Positions 14,560-27,192 of a stretch of 64,000 nt of DNA are shown piece after piece. The stretch comes from Talinum fruticosum (taxonomy: Eukaryota > Streptophyta > Magnoliopsida > Caryophyllales > Talinaceae). Position 1 is the stretch's first letter; every line of letters starts with the position of its first letter. Position numbers and translations under genes: made by a program. A model generated the notes under the pieces. The model worked only from the letters and a program-made list of their open reading frames with translations, was not told where the DNA came from and ran no database searches. The stretch spans positions 1,550,001 through 1,614,000 of the forward strand of contig JAITYX010000103.1 in the NCBI GenBank assembly GCA_021018815.1. Reading direction: 5' to 3'.

Positions 14560-15038
14560 CATTCTTAACTTCTTCTTTTCACCGAAGGCTCTCTCTCTCT
14601 CTCTAGAAAACATTTCAAACGCAATCATACTGCAATATACTTCTCAACACTTTCAGTTTCAGGTATATATATATATATGTATTCTCTTCTTCCTTGTCAT
14701 TCCCAATCTTTCTGCTAATTACCTCCCTGTTTTTCAGTCCACCCATTACATTTTGCCTGTAATCTGTTTCCTTGTTTTATTATTTTCTTTGTTTGGGCTT
14801 CCTATTCTCCTGGTGCTGAATGATCCTTCTTTCAGTTCAATGGTTGTATCTTTTGCATAACTTTGTACAACATTTTGGTGATTTGATGTCGGTGGTGTAT
14901 AGCTTTTCTCATTGGATTCTGGATCCAAGTTTCAGTTGTTGGATCTGTATTTGTTTTTACATGCTTAATTTGGTCAGAAAAGAAGTTGACATTGGAATTA
15001 CAGGTGGGAAAGTTGTAAAATCTTCAAGTGGTTGGGGA
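14560..15038 (+). other. 5' leader of the IQM gene with a probable UTR intron
   Basis: A pyrimidine-rich leader runs to about 14661, where AGTTTCAG followed by GTATATAT looks like a donor. A matching acceptor (GGAATTACAG) ends at 15003, about 35 bases before the start codon. The open frame that reads through this region from 14820 is therefore intronic above 15003 and was not used for the start. Confidence 0.5.
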
Positions 15039-17442
15039 ATGGGCATATCCATTTCGTGTCCCTTTGCGAGCTATGACGACATTGAGAGTGACTTGGAATC
15101 CATTGTTGTGAAATCTGTGAGTCTGGGAGATGATGAAGTGAAGACTCCCAAGAGGTCTATCAGCTTCAAAACCCAAGATGATTCAAAACCCATGATTGTA
15201 AAGAAATCCTTAGGATCTGGAAAAATGGTTGTGGAGGGTTCTGTAAGCTTTAAACAAAGAGACACGGCCACGTTCATCTCAATTAATGCCGATATTCACA
15301 CCCAATCCCCCAAATTCAATGCCAACGTCGATGAAGCTGCTGTCAAGTTGCAGAAAGTGTATAAAAGCTTTCGCACCAGGAGAAAGCTCGCAGATTGCGC
15401 AGTCCTTGTTGAGCAGAGCTGGTCAGGATGCCGTTTCTCTGCCTTGTCAATATTCTTCATCTTATTGGATTTTTTACTGGCAACTTATTTTCTGTTTCAC
15501 ACTATAATAGGTGGAAGCTGTTGGATTTTGCCGAGCTCAAGCACAGCTCGATATCATTCTTTGATATTGAGCATCACGAGACTGCCATTTCACGTTGGTC
15601 TAGGGCAAAGACAAGAGCCGCTAAGGTTGGCAAGGGATTATCAAAGAATGGAAAAGCTCAGAAACTTGCTTTGCAGCACTGGCTGGAAGCAGTGAGTATT
15701 ACACTTGACTGATGAACGCAGCTTACTAGTTTTTCCCACCCCTTATTGATGTTATGTTGTGTACTGAATCTTGTTTATCGGGATTTCTATGGAACAGATT
15801 GACCCTCGGCATCGCTATGGCCATAATCTCCACTTCTATTATGCCAAATGGCTTGATTCTCATAGTAGAGAACCCTTCTTTTATTGGTAAGGACTCGATT
15901 TACACCACTATTACTCGCCATTAAAGTTTTGCTGTTTTCATCATTTCTGTATTTCTTTTTTCTTTGAAAACAGGCTTGATATTGGAGAGGGAAAAGAGGT
16001 GAATTTAGATAAGTCCCCAAGGTGGAAACTTCAGCAGCAGTGTATCAAATACCTTGGGCCGGTAAGCATCATTATAATGTTTTGTCAAGCGTCACGTCCG
16101 GGAGCTATTTGTTAATGGGATGTGGTTTGTTCTCACAGATGGAAAGAAAGGCATATGAAGTTGCTGTTGAGGATGGGAAGTTATTTTACAAAGAAAGCGG
16201 GGAGCTAGTTGACACATCATCTGATCCTCATGCCAAGTGGATATTTGTGCTCAGTACATCCAAAACCTTGTATGTTGGAAAGAAGACGAAAGGCACATTT
16301 CAGCACTCCAGCTTCCTTGCTGGAGGTGCCACTTCTGCTGCTGGTAGACTAGTGGTCGAAAATGGCATCCTCAAGGTAAAGGGACAATACTCTAGATACC
16401 CTAAATCGTTCCGATATCATTGTATGTGCCCAAATTGAGTAATACATCTCTTGTTTTTTGAGCAGGCAGTATGGCCTCATAGTGGCCATTATAGGCCGAC
16501 CCCAGAAAACTTTCAAGAATTCGTCTCTTTCCTCAGGGAAAACAATGTAGATCTTACAGATGTCAAGGTAACAGGAAGCGCAAGATTTGGTGTTTTACTT
16601 GATTTTCTCCTTAAGGAAATGTAAAGCAATTAAATAACCAAAAGCATCACATCCTAATATGTTGTTGTATGTGTACCGTTCAGATGGATCCAGTGGATGA
16701 GGAGGAGTCTTTGGTTGGGAAGCATCGAAGCTGTCTCCACTTGAGAAATAACTCCTCAGAAGAAGATCTGGTGCCGGAGAATGTGGTGGAGAATGATGAT
16801 GTAAACGCTGACAGAATGAACAAAGAGAAAGCAGATGTATTGGAACAGGAGGTTGAAGTTCATCATCCTGGTTCCAGTCATCCTCATTCTCGCCAATTGA
16901 GTAGAAAATTGACCTATCTCCAAATTCCAAGAAGAGATGAACTGTTAGTACGAATGCAGAGTGAAAATGTAGCTTCTGAACCCGGCCTAGATGATCTAAA
17001 CATGGATGATGGTTATGAGTCGGCTGCAGAAGCTGCATCGGCATCAGAACAGGATGAAGAGTCACAAGAAGAGGACAGTTTAGAGGACGAAAAAGAAACT
17101 ATCCCAGCAGAATCAATCCTTCAGAGGATAAATTCTCATAAAGAAACAAAGTCATACCAACTGGGAAAGCAACTGTCGTGCAAATGGACCACAGGAGCAG
17201 GGCCCCGGATTGGGTGCGTGAGAGATTATCCCTCAGAACTCCAGTTTAGGGCTCTAGAGCAAGTCAATTTGTCGCCAAGAAGTGCAAGTGATCCTTCAAA
17301 ATCAGTGCTCTCTCCTGACCCCTGTGGAGATGGTTCAAGCCCAAAGGCATCAACACCAATACCTATCGTGTCACGCAGGTGTATGGGTCAGTGTAGGGTG
17401 CAGTCATCTCCGCTGTCCAAAGTAAGGAAATCCACTTTGTAA
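15039..17442 (+). CDS. IQ-motif calmodulin-binding protein, IQM1-like
   Basis: IQM proteins bind calmodulin without needing calcium and act in stomatal movement and stress signalling; Arabidopsis IQM1 is the closest by memory. Seven exons (15039-15421, 15511-15691, 15798-15886, 15974-16061, 16139-16375, 16466-16567, 16684-17442) join exactly in phase to 612 residues. The protein starts [17 protein letters not shown], which matches family N-termini and fixes the start. The IQ motif is at about residues 105-125 ([20 protein letters not shown]). The conserved body includes [50 protein letters not shown] and [14 protein letters not shown]. An acidic, variable region follows, then the C-terminal block [20 protein letters not shown] and [11 protein letters not shown], typical of the IQM1/IQM4 type. 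No frame break. Confidence 0.93.
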
Positions 17443-20400
17443 TGATAGGGTTAATAGTGAAATTAAAGTAGGATTGCTTAGGAAATTTAACTAACAAATA
17501 CACAAATTCTTTCATTTGTTTCATTGTTTTTGTGCGGTTGTATAGATGACAACAGGTGTAGGCATTTTTCGCATTCTTGCTCTCAGTGTATAGATACACA
17601 TATACACTCATGAAGAATTATAGTGGATCATCTTGTAAACCTCACGAGTGACTTAAAGTTTTGTAGATTCTTTAAAGTCAGACTACCCCAACTCCCAAAC
17701 AAAATAGTACAAAGGGTGGGAATGAAAACAGATTTGTTTACATATGTTGGTTTGACATTGGTACTCAAAGAAACTAGATTTATATATTTGTCTCAAGCAA
17801 GTATAATTTGTAGAGTAATATTTTTGTTGGTCATCTGAAGCTGAAGAAGCTGCCGCAGCTGGTAGGAGACTGCTGGTTCTTTTGACAGGCTATATATACA
17901 GGAAGACAGTGTTGTTGATAAGTTGTATTATTGGAAGTTGAAGTTAAATACAGAGGCATAAGACACCTTAGTACTTATGAATAGTGGGTGATGAAAGCCC
18001 CAGCTGGGAAGTGAATGGAATGGGAACTGCTGGGATTGGTTGTCCAGTACTGATGACCAATGTCTGTAAGTTGTGGTGATAGTTGAATCATTGCAATTAC
18101 TTGAACGAGTATAGCCTTCGGAGGTTGGTTGTGATACTAGTAGTACTTAGTTACGTTGCTTGATTAAGCTGAACCCCTCGCGCTGCAGAGGCCAAGGCCA
18201 ACATTTACTCAATCAAGTCAAGTGTAATATAGATGCAGGACTCATCTCTGGCGGTGTGTTTGTGTGTAGTATTATTAAACATAACCTATTAACATGGTAA
18301 TGGCTGTAAAGTAAGTGTTGGTTTCACACGTACCTCGATGGCTAAGATATATTCAGTATGACTGACCATGTCCATGAGAGCAGGAAAACACGCTCAACAA
18401 CAAGCTGGCAATGCCAATATTAAACACTGACAACTAGTACAAGTAGTATAAAATAAATAGGCAGGAGCATTAGTATTAGCTGGCCCTGACCTACTTCATT
18501 TGCCTTTGGATTTTCGATTTCCTCACCGACTCTACAACCCCATTGCCCTTGGAATTGTTGCATTGAGCTTACATATACTTGCATAGAAAAGGGAGAATAC
18601 CAAATCAAAACTCTGCTACCCATTCTGATATTAAATAAGTATAACAGCAGCATAGAAAAGGGAGAAAGCTATGCTTAACAATCTGTAATCTCTATGTTTT
18701 TATGTGTGATTCACGTTGAATTTGAACGATATCAGCGTGGTTGAGGACAGCTCAGCTAATCGCATGTCACCTTTTTTTTTTTCTTTTTTCTTTTTAAAGG
18801 AGAGATACTTTGAATAAAGAAGTTGAATAAGTTACAGAGTACAATACAATATAAAAAGAAAGAGAGAGTCAAACCTAAAATCTATTGTACTTGAGGACCC
18901 GGTTTTAATCATAACGCCAAGACCTCATGCTATACGTACATGTCTATGGTGACATTATGTTTTTGTGCTTTTACATGTATAGAAACCAGTACTCTACCAA
19001 GTACTGACATGCATAATATACCCAGATTGAATAATCAATTTTCATTCCAGCAAATTTATTTGTTTCAATGTTTCCTTTTTCCTTCCCCTCCAATTGGGGA
19101 GCTATACAAAATTATTAGCTTGACAATTATTGCCTTTCTTCTAATTTAATTGATAGAAGTAGCATTCAATTCATCATTATTAGAATAAAGTTGATCAAAG
19201 CCAACAACTCCCTATTAATTATTAATTATTCAATATATATAATTAACATAACATCTTAAGAATTATGATGATAAATAAATTGGTGTGGTTTTAATTTCAT
19301 GATAGCAACTTGAGCATCGTATTTTGGTCATCATTGACTCTATCTGTATCAGTACTTTATTAATTAGCTTAAAACCCAATTACAAAATTAAGCTAAACAC
19401 GCAAGTAAATAAATAAAGTAAAAACAAAGCACAAAGGCGAGATATATCATACGGATCAAGATTAATTTGATGCCTGATGAAGATTAATTCCTTGCTTACT
19501 CAAATTTAGTTTTGTTTTTCCAATGTTCAAAAACCAACTCAACCAAAAACTTAAATTAATGGTTGAAGCGCTCGGGAATAGGTTACTTTAATCCACCACC
19601 CCTTCACGCGAATGCCTTTTGGGCTTGAAGTGTAGATACAACAAAAGGCTTATCGCTTACCTTGTGTAATAATCAATATGAGAGTCGCTGAAATTCAAAC
19701 CCAAGACCTCGCGCTCGAAAAGCCTCGATAACATGTTTCAAAACTAACTCAAACAAAAGTTTAAACTAATGATTAAAGGCATATAAATAGATTTATACTC
19801 GACACCGGGGTCAACATGTAATCCTATAAATATAATAATCTTGATTTGCTCACAAATGTCCTACAACTCCCCAAATATTCAAGTGAAAAACTATGCAAGA
19901 CCCTCAACCTTTTTCATGGTATGGTTGTTGAATTTGAATGGAGGGGATACATACACATACAAATACAGGGAGCTCCCCAACATTTTAAATTTTCTCTTGA
20001 AAGTTGGAATCCTAGCTGCCCACCTTGTCTCCTTATTTTCTGGTATGAAAGGGAGGACTTGTTTTCTATGACTTCTCATTTGAAAGCATTGTGTACAGTT
20101 TAAAGCGCTCAAACATAATCACAGAAAATATTTGTCAGAGCTAACAATAACTCGTTTCATTCAACTTGACATATCAGAAGATGCTTGATAATAATAGAGT
20201 ACATAAACTAATGGCTAAAAATCCCATTTGTTTTATTTTGGCGTCCTTGTCCGATGGCCTGCAGCCAAAACTCCAGACTTTCTGATCTGTAGCATTTGGC
20301 TTATACAGTTTTCCCACATTGGAATTAAGAGTTAACTTTGCTCCCCTTGTATATTTCATTCAGCCCTTTATTATTCTTATTATGACTTCATCTTATTTCG

Positions 20401-21351
20401 CCATTTTGTCATACATATTAATACACAAACTGTACATAGGACATAGGATTCTCATGCTACTTTATTATCCAAGTTTATTTCTTGTTGTTTATTAAGTTTA
20501 AATTTCTCTCTTTTTTAATATATTGGTATAACAAGTTAAAATAGTGCAATATCAATAGGATTTGTCGAAGTTTGTTCTTATGTTTGAGTATAGATTTTTG
20601 GGTTTCCACAGACCTTTTGCCCCAATTCTTCCGCCTTTGTTGGAAACCCCTGACATAGAGGCCTAATAAGAGCAAGAGGCCCTTACTTGAAACAAGTGTA
20701 GGTAGGCGGGTAATAAAATAGTATGCATGAGGGCATCATGTGATGTGCAAGTGCATAGTATAAACCATAAATAATGAATGCATAAAAGAAGGCCCATAAC
20801 ATAACCTGGGAAATAAGGCGGCCCACATGATTTAGTGGCTTAAGATGCTCATGTTATTGAACCGGACTTACACTAATACAATTGGGCTAAACTTTCATAA
20901 GATCACAAGCATGCAAATGGAGATCGGATAGTCTGTGTAGGTGCAACAGCAATTGCAACATCATCCTGTTTCGTTTATGGATTATGATTCCATTCCAACC
21001 AGCCACAAAACCAACAACAAGTTCGTGTTGAGTCGAGGGATAAAAACCACAACTCAAATCAGAAGCCGAATATTGATAAAGAACATCTAATGCTAAAGAA
21101 AAAGTGGTAGAAAGTGCAAATATCTAACTGAAAGTGTAAATTTTTAGTAAATTGTTGGATGTTTGTCATGTGAAAAATGACACTGCTATTACTATAAATA
21201 AAAGAAGATCCCTAGCAAGGAGACTTGACGTTGATTTTTGTGGCTCAAAAATAGTGCAGTGCTGTGTAGGATCTCTGAAAATGAAAATCTCATTTTTGAG
21301 AAATAGCAACAACTTTGGTCCGCCTGGCCTCTCTCTTTCTCTCTCTAGTCC
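17443..21351. other. Spacer between IQM and PTC52-like genes
   Basis: The IQM 3' untranslated region occupies the first few hundred bases. The remainder is AT-rich and holds a poly-T/T-rich tract at 18772-18797, a pair of imperfect direct repeats at 19527-19778 (listed separately) and general low-complexity sequence. Frames at 18420-18653, 19841-20112 and 20174-20675 have no recognisable motifs. A short CT tract at 21331-21347 precedes the PTC52-like start codon and is probably leader. Confidence 0.45.
19527..19778. repeat. Imperfect direct repeats of a dispersed plant sequence
   Basis: Copies at 19527-19567 and 19735-19778 share the pattern CAAAA(C/A)(C/T)AACTCAA(C)CAAAA followed by TTAAA(C/T)TAATG(G/A)TT. 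The sequence between them mentions no gene. This AACTCAACCAAAA pattern recurs widely in dicot genomes as an uncharacterised dispersed repeat, from general memory; I cannot assign a family. Confidence 0.5.
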
Positions 21352-24300
21352 ATGGCTGGTACGCTTAATGGAAGAATTCTCCAGGCGAGAGGCAGGCAGT
21401 TCCAGTTCAAGAAACCTCTTTGGAAGGATGAGGTGAGTCGAGAATACTTGACCCAGAGAATGGCATCAAAGTCTAAGCCTGCAAAACTCAAGCTCTGCAA
21501 GTGCAAAGCCATCTCCAACCAAGAATTGGGGTCGGAGGAGCTCTCAATTGAAGAAAGCGAGGACAAGTTCGACTGGTATTCAGAGTGGTATGCGGTGGCG
21601 CCAGTGTGTGACCTGGACAAGAGGGTGCCCCACGGTAAGAGGGTCATTGGGCTTGATTTGGTGATTTGGTGGGACGCAACCCAGAATTCCTGGAGGCTGT
21701 TCGATGATCGTTGCCCACACAGATTGGCTCCCCTTTCTCAAGGTAGGATTGATCAGTGGGGAAGGCTCCAGTGTGTTTACCATGGTTGGTGTTTCGACGG
21801 GTCTGGCCACTGCAAACTCATCCCTTCAGCCCTCCGGTATACAATTTGCCCTTTAATTATAGCGTTTCTGGCCATTCCTTTTGCTTTGTTCTCCAAATAT
21901 TACTATTCAGTGCCTAGTAGCGTTTTTCATTTCTTAATTGTTAGACATTTAGACCCTCTAATCAAGGTCAAATTTCTCAGGTTCACACCTCCAAGAAAGC
22001 ATGTGTGGCTTCATACCCATGCACAGTTCAAAATGGCATTCTTTGGTTTTGGCCTAACATTGATCCCCAGTTCCAAGATATTCTTACCAAGAAGAAACCC
22101 CCTTATATTGCCGAACTCGATGACCCATCATTTACCAAGTCCATGGCAATTAGGGATATACCCTTTGGGTACGTATCTGTGTTTGTAATCTGAGAAAGAA
22201 TTCATGTGTTGTACAACACATACAAAACCCGTCTGTTCCCCCTTCCCTACAGAATTTTTTAAGAAAAGAAAAACACAATAATTCTTCAAGACTCCTACAT
22301 TATGAAATTAGTGCCGTTGAATTCCGTTTGTATTTTTGATCATCTTTCAGGTATGAGGTTTTGGTTGAAAATCTTATGGATCCAGCTCATGTTCCCTATG
22401 CTCATTATGGATTCCTGCGAGTTCCCACAGACAAAAACAGATAAGAACATCTAATTACTCCTTGTATAAATCTATTATGACTTGTAACTTTGCAGTTTCA
22501 GGGGCTGACATTTAGCATCATATTCACTCCCAAGGCAGATAGAGAGGGAGGGAGACCTCTGGAAATCAACATCCAAACAATGGACAAAAGTGGTTTCTTT
22601 GCCAGGCAAGAGAGAGGCAGCAACAAGTTTATTCCACCTTGTGTTTTTATGCTCTTCCCACGTCTATCATCAATGGTAGCAATACAGCTCTACCATCATC
22701 CAACTCTGTAGAGGTAATTAGTTGTGATTGCACTATGCAGTGGTTTTCATAGTGCCCTGGCCTCCAGTTAAAAGGACCCTTTGACTTTTAAAGCTGCAAA
22801 TCATTATGAAGAGGTTGGGAAATATGATGAATTACCATGATGCCAAGTCGAGAACAAATGGTTGGATAGTTAGTAACTACTTGAGGTAGGGACATATGAT
22901 GAATTCAGTAAGCTGGTGAATACAAGTGGTCTTTAAGCTTGAGATGCTTTAGGTTGAACTTCAAATTTAGCTTTATCTTTTACATAGGAATGGGGACTAA
23001 ATATGATGACATTTTAAATACTTACATACCAGTCTGCAAGCATACATGCGTGTGTATGCCTTCTGTTTCCAGTTCCTCCGTCATCTTTATTATTCTGCAT
23101 TTCATCATTACTATTTTTGTGCTAAACTGCTAATCCATTGAAATCCAGGATTCGGAAGGGAAGCATAGAAGGTTTCTTTTGATTTTCTTCTGCATTCCAG
23201 TTAGTCCAGGAAGAAGTCGATTGATATGGACTTTCCCTTGGGATTTCGCTGTTTGGCTGGACCAGATTGTGCCTAGATGGGTATTTCATATAGGGCAAAA
23301 TTTAGTCCTAGATTCCGATCTGTACCTGCTGCATGTTGAGGTGACTTCTGTTCCCTACAAGTCTTATTCTAAATGATACCTAAGCTATAAAGTGCTTTCT
23401 CAAATGTCGATGTAGTGAACCATATTTTGTCTTTGAAGAGTGCATTCTGTCTCTAGGAGATGACAAGAATTCTGAATCCAGCTTGTTACAGTAGTTAACT
23501 GCCATCTCCCATCCTGCTGACGATAATGGATTTCTAGCGTTATGGTTCCTAAATTTGTGATCCTGTAATGTATTTCTTCTGCATGATTTTTGATCACATT
23601 TCTTATATGTTGGTGACAGAATTAGTGACCTCTGAATGTTATGGATCCTTTTTTATGGTTTCAATGGTTAAACACTGATACTTTCCTGCAGGAACGCAAG
23701 ATCATGGAAATTGGCCCTACCAATTGGCAGAAAGCTTGTTATGTTCCAACAAAATCAGACGTCCTTGTAGTTGCCTTTAGGAAGTGGCTGAAGAAGTACT
23801 CTGGTGGTCAAGTTGATTGGAGGCTTAAATTTGATGTGTCACTCCCTCCAACACCACCACGAGAACAACTTATGGACAGGTGAGTGAGTGTTTAGAACAC
23901 GCGGTCATGGTTATATTAATACTTGTGCCCATCATGTTATTGAATTGGCGATGTTAATAACATAATCTTGAATCTTCTCATTTCTCAAACCCCCCAAAAA
24001 AAAAAAAAAGAGAAAGAAGAAAAAGAAAAATGAAGAAGATGGTTCATTGTAATGCATGCTCGGTGAACTCACTAGTTTGCTGGTAGTATCCTTGAGAGAT
24101 GAAATCTCTGCCATGAAAAATCACTTAGGGCATCCATTGATCTTGCTATAACCCCATGACAGTATGAGAACTCAGGACACGGTTGTGTTAATGTTTTTCA
24201 GGTACTGGACTCATGTGGTGAACTGCAGCAGCTGTAGTAGTGCATATAAGGGACTCAAAGTGGCGGAAACAGTGCTTGAGATAATCTCTATTGGTTTAAT

Positions 24301-24457
24301 AGGGATAGTTGGGGTAGCTAAGCAAGGGGCTGTCAACAGTTTCCAAAGAGGTGCTCTGTTCTCTGCAGCCTTGATTTGTTTTGCTGCATCGAAATGGTTG
24401 TCTCACTACATATACAAGAACTTTCATTTTCATGACTATAACCATGGGCTCAAATGA
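21352..24457 (+). CDS. PTC52: PTC52-like chloroplast Rieske oxygenase (PaO/ACD1 family), frame broken twice by likely base-call errors
   Basis: A member of the pheophorbide a oxygenase/TIC55/PTC52 family: Rieske non-haem-iron monooxygenases of the plastid inner envelope linked to chlorophyll-related oxidation. Exons: 21352-21836, 21981-22168, 22351-22440, 22516-22713, 23149-23340, 23692-23879, 24202-24457. The Rieske centre is CPHRL...CVYHGWCF; the mononuclear iron motif is [34 protein letters not shown] and [16 protein letters not shown] are family blocks. The C-terminus has the redox CSSC pair (VNCSSC), two hydrophobic segments and ends near DYNHGLK. Two one-base deficits (C run 21830-21832, T run 22644-22648) disturb the frame; corrected length is 532. 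The donor after 22440 reads AT instead of GT. The first 80 residues are basic and variable, possibly a transit peptide. PTC52 is more likely than PaO because of its exon blocks. Confidence 0.85.
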
Positions 24458-25380
24458 GGCATGTTTATCATGGAAAAACAATACTGATGCGGGGCAGTTG
24501 AGGACATATGGCTCACCATTGCTATTTGCGTGCATGGCTCAGCGTGATTAACCCAAACCCACCATTGCCATCTCCACCGCTAGCAAGTCCTCAGAACTTT
24601 TATACATATATTCAAACTGAATTGTGAAATTGTCCCTTCAGATAATAATACAAACTACTTTATTATGGCGCTTTTTCACATTATACTACTCATTTCTCCT
24701 TTTTTTTTTTGTAGATATAGACGGTCATTGAATTAAACTAACCAAGCTAAAAAATTTTTAATAAACATTTTTAAAAAATGCATAGACATGAGTAGAGTAA
24801 GACATTCAACATTTCTCCTAATCAAACAAGTTATAATGTTAAATTTTGGCGAAATTAAATTTAAATATTTTAAATTTTGGGTCATATTGCTCATAATATG
24901 TCAAATTTTAGTGTTCATAATATCTCGTACTAAAAAAATTAATAATCAGTGCTATGAAAAATTATCCGTTAATCTAATTACATGATATTAAAAAAATATT
25001 AATATAAAAGTTAGAGATGTTAAAAATTAAGAATATTATTAAGAATATGAGCTAAAATTTGGGATATTTAACTCTAATTTGGCTTAATTTAGGTAGAGTA
25101 AGGAGCACTGGTAGTTGAAGTTGAAGTGGTATTTAAGCAAAGTGAAAAGTGAGGGACATTGACACACCAACTTAATTGCCGGCTAAGTCTATTCATCCCA
25201 CTGTGTCACTCTGAATCTTCTTCTTCTTCTTCTTGCTGTTCGTCTTCATCTTTGGAGTTCCGATTTGGAGGCTCAGCCAACCTATGTGAATGATGAGGAA
25301 ATTTTTGAATTGAATCTGGAGCTCCTTCCTTCTTTCCTTCCTTCCTTCCTTCCTTCCAATTCTGTGTGTGTCCATCATTT

Positions 25381-25418
<38 letters not shown>

Positions 25419-25542
25419 GACCCAATCTGTTCAAGTATCAATAAATCAGATCTGGCCTTGTGTCTCTAGAATTAGATCCCTTTGACATTGAAGTTGTTCC
25501 GCCGCCGCTGCTAAAGATCCAATCGAGAATCCAATCAAGAAG
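24458..25542. other. PTC52-like 3' flank and O-fucosyltransferase-like promoter and leader
   Basis: After the stop codon come a 3' untranslated region (an AATAATAC tract near 24645) and a very AT-rich stretch at 24700-25080. The right part, from about 25200, is the leader of the next gene and contains TTC, TTCC and CT repeats. No coding frame is credible here. Confidence 0.5.
25324..25413. repeat. TTCC and CT microsatellites in the leader of the O-fucosyltransferase-like gene
   Basis: A (TTCC)n-type array at 25324-25358 is followed by about 14 CT units at 25386-25413, ending about 130 bases before the start codon. CT arrays in this position are common in plant leaders and may affect expression. 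Confidence 0.9.
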
Positions 25543-27192
25543 ATGAAAGAGCCCCTAAATTCAGCGGAACCCATGGCCCAAAACCTAATCAAGCTGATAA
25601 GCAACGTGTGCTTCTCGGCGTTCGTCTTCGCTGTGCTCATAGTTACCGTGATTGCAATTACCTACCAGCCCCCAGATCCATGGCTCCAGTCTGCTCCTGC
25701 TCTCACCAGGCTCTTCACTCAGCTCGAGAACGCCACCTTCAAGGACGACGCTTCCGTCGTCAGGACCGGCGAGGACCTGGTCCCTGCTCCCGCTTCCGCC
25801 GTCGCCGTCGCCGCCGCCGCCCCAATCTCTGAGGCCGCCCTTGTTGCCTCCGAGAGCAACCTCACCTTCAATTCCACCCTCTGTCCCGCGCTTGTCAATT
25901 GCTCCGACCCTCGCCTTCTCATCACCATCCAGCGCTTCAACTTGAGGCTCTTCAAGTCTATCGTCTTCCTCGAGTACGCCATTCCCGTCAATGGCTCCAA
26001 GCCAAACGAGTGCGATGTCGCTTGGAAGTTCCGAAACAGGAAGGAGAAGTCTTGGAGGAAATACCGGGATTTCCGCAGGTTTAGGATTGGCTTCACCGAC
26101 GATTGTGCTTACAAGGTCTTAGGCGCCCGGGGCTGGCACTCTGGTATTAATGCCAGGCGCCCCAGAGCTCGCCTCAACTCTGCCTCTCGCAATCCTAAGC
26201 TTACTACTCCTCTTCCAGACGCAGACATCAACGACACCATTCCCAGGATTGCTTCTGACTCCGCTTTTAGGAACGGAAAGTACCTCTATTATTCTCGCGG
26301 GGGAGATTATTGCAAAGGGATGAATCATTATATGTGGAGTTTCTTGTGTGCCCTCGGGGAAGCTCAGTATTTGAACCGAACGTTTGTCATGGACTTGAGC
26401 CTGTGCTTAGCTAAAGAGTATAACCCTAATGGCAAGGATGAGGAAGGCAAGGACTTCCGCTTCTATTTCGACTTTGAGCATCTGAAAGAGGAGGCTTCCA
26501 TTGTGGAGGAGGGGGAATTCCTCAGGGATTGGAAGAGATGGGACAAGACCCACAAGAGGAAGATTCCTGTCAAGAAGGTGCCCAGCTACAAGACCACACC
26601 TGTGCAGCTCAAAAAGGATAAGAGCACCATTATTTGGAGGCACTTTGATGCTCCGGAGCCCGACAATTACTGGTACAGAGTCTGTGAGGGACAAGCTGCA
26701 AAATACATTCACAGACCCTGGCACGCTCTCTGGAAATCAAAGAGGCTCATGAACATTGTCTCTGAGATAAGTGGGAGAATGGATTGGGACTTTGATGCTG
26801 TTCATGTGGTTCGAGGTGAAAAGGCCCAGAACAAAGAGCAATGGCCTCATCTGGATGCAGATACATCTCCCGATGCTATTGTTGCAACACTTCAAGGAAC
26901 AATACAGCCATGGAGGAACCTATATATTGCCACAAACGAGCCCTTCTATAATTACTTTGATAAACTACGCTCTCACTACAAGTTGCACTTGCTTGATGAT
27001 TACAAGGAGTTGTGGGGAAACACCAGTGAGTGGTATAATGAGACCACAGCTTTAAATGGTGGGCGTCCGGTGAATTTTGATGGCTACATGAGGGCTGAAG
27101 TAGATACGGAGGTTTTCTTCAGGGCAAAAACACGGGTTGAGACATTCTATAACTTGACGAGTGATTGTAAGGATGGCATCAATACATGCTGA
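25543..27192 (+). CDS. O-fucosyltransferase-like type II membrane protein, single exon
   Basis: A continuous 549-residue frame. Residues about 16-42 (LIKLISNVCFSAFVFAVLIVTVIAIT) form one hydrophobic segment after a short N-terminus, the layout of a Golgi type II membrane glycosyltransferase. A variable Ala/Pro/Val-rich stem with several N-glycosylation sequons (NATF, NLTF, NSTL, NCSD) follows. The luminal domain has YYSRGGDYCKGMNHYMWSFLCALGEAQYLNRTFVMD, then HVVRGEKA with the basic patch seen in GDP-fucose transferase folds, LYIATNEP, and a conserved end near RVETFYNLTSDCKDGINTC. I assign it to the plant O-fucosyltransferase-related group by these blocks. The acceptor substrate is unknown, and catalytic activity is not demonstrated by sequence. 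The start is the first ATG after the CT-rich leader. No introns and no frame break. Confidence 0.75.
   Translation: MKEPLNSAEPMAQNLIKLISNVCFSAFVFAVLIVTVIAITYQPPDPWLQSAPALTRLFTQLENATFKDDASVVRTGEDLVPAPASAVAVAAAAPISEAALVASESNLTFNSTLCPALVNCSDPRLLITIQRFNLRLFKSIVFLEYAIPVNGSKPNECDVAWKFRNRKEKSWRKYRDFRRFRIGFTDDCAYKVLGARGWHSGINARRPRARLNSASRNPKLTTPLPDADINDTIPRIASDSAFRNGKYLYYSRGGDYCKGMNHYMWSFLCALGEAQYLNRTFVMDLSLCLAKEYNPNGKDEEGKDFRFYFDFEHLKEEASIVEEGEFLRDWKRWDKTHKRKIPVKKVPSYKTTPVQLKKDKSTIIWRHFDAPEPDNYWYRVCEGQAAKYIHRPWHALWKSKRLMNIVSEISGRMDWDFDAVHVVRGEKAQNKEQWPHLDADTSPDAIVATLQGTIQPWRNLYIATNEPFYNYFDKLRSHYKLHLLDDYKELWGNTSEWYNETTALNGGRPVNFDGYMRAEVDTEVFFRAKTRVETFYNLTSDCKDGINTC

Noticed and set aside
14820..15038. 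Upstream start of the IQM protein in the same frame
   Set aside because: The frame crosses an apparent UTR intron with acceptor at 15003, and the family N-terminus begins at 15039.
21352..24457. PTC52-like gene as a pseudogene
   Set aside because: Both frame breaks are one-base deficits in runs, all other exons keep phase, and Rieske and iron-binding residues are intact. Only the donor at 22441 remains against it.
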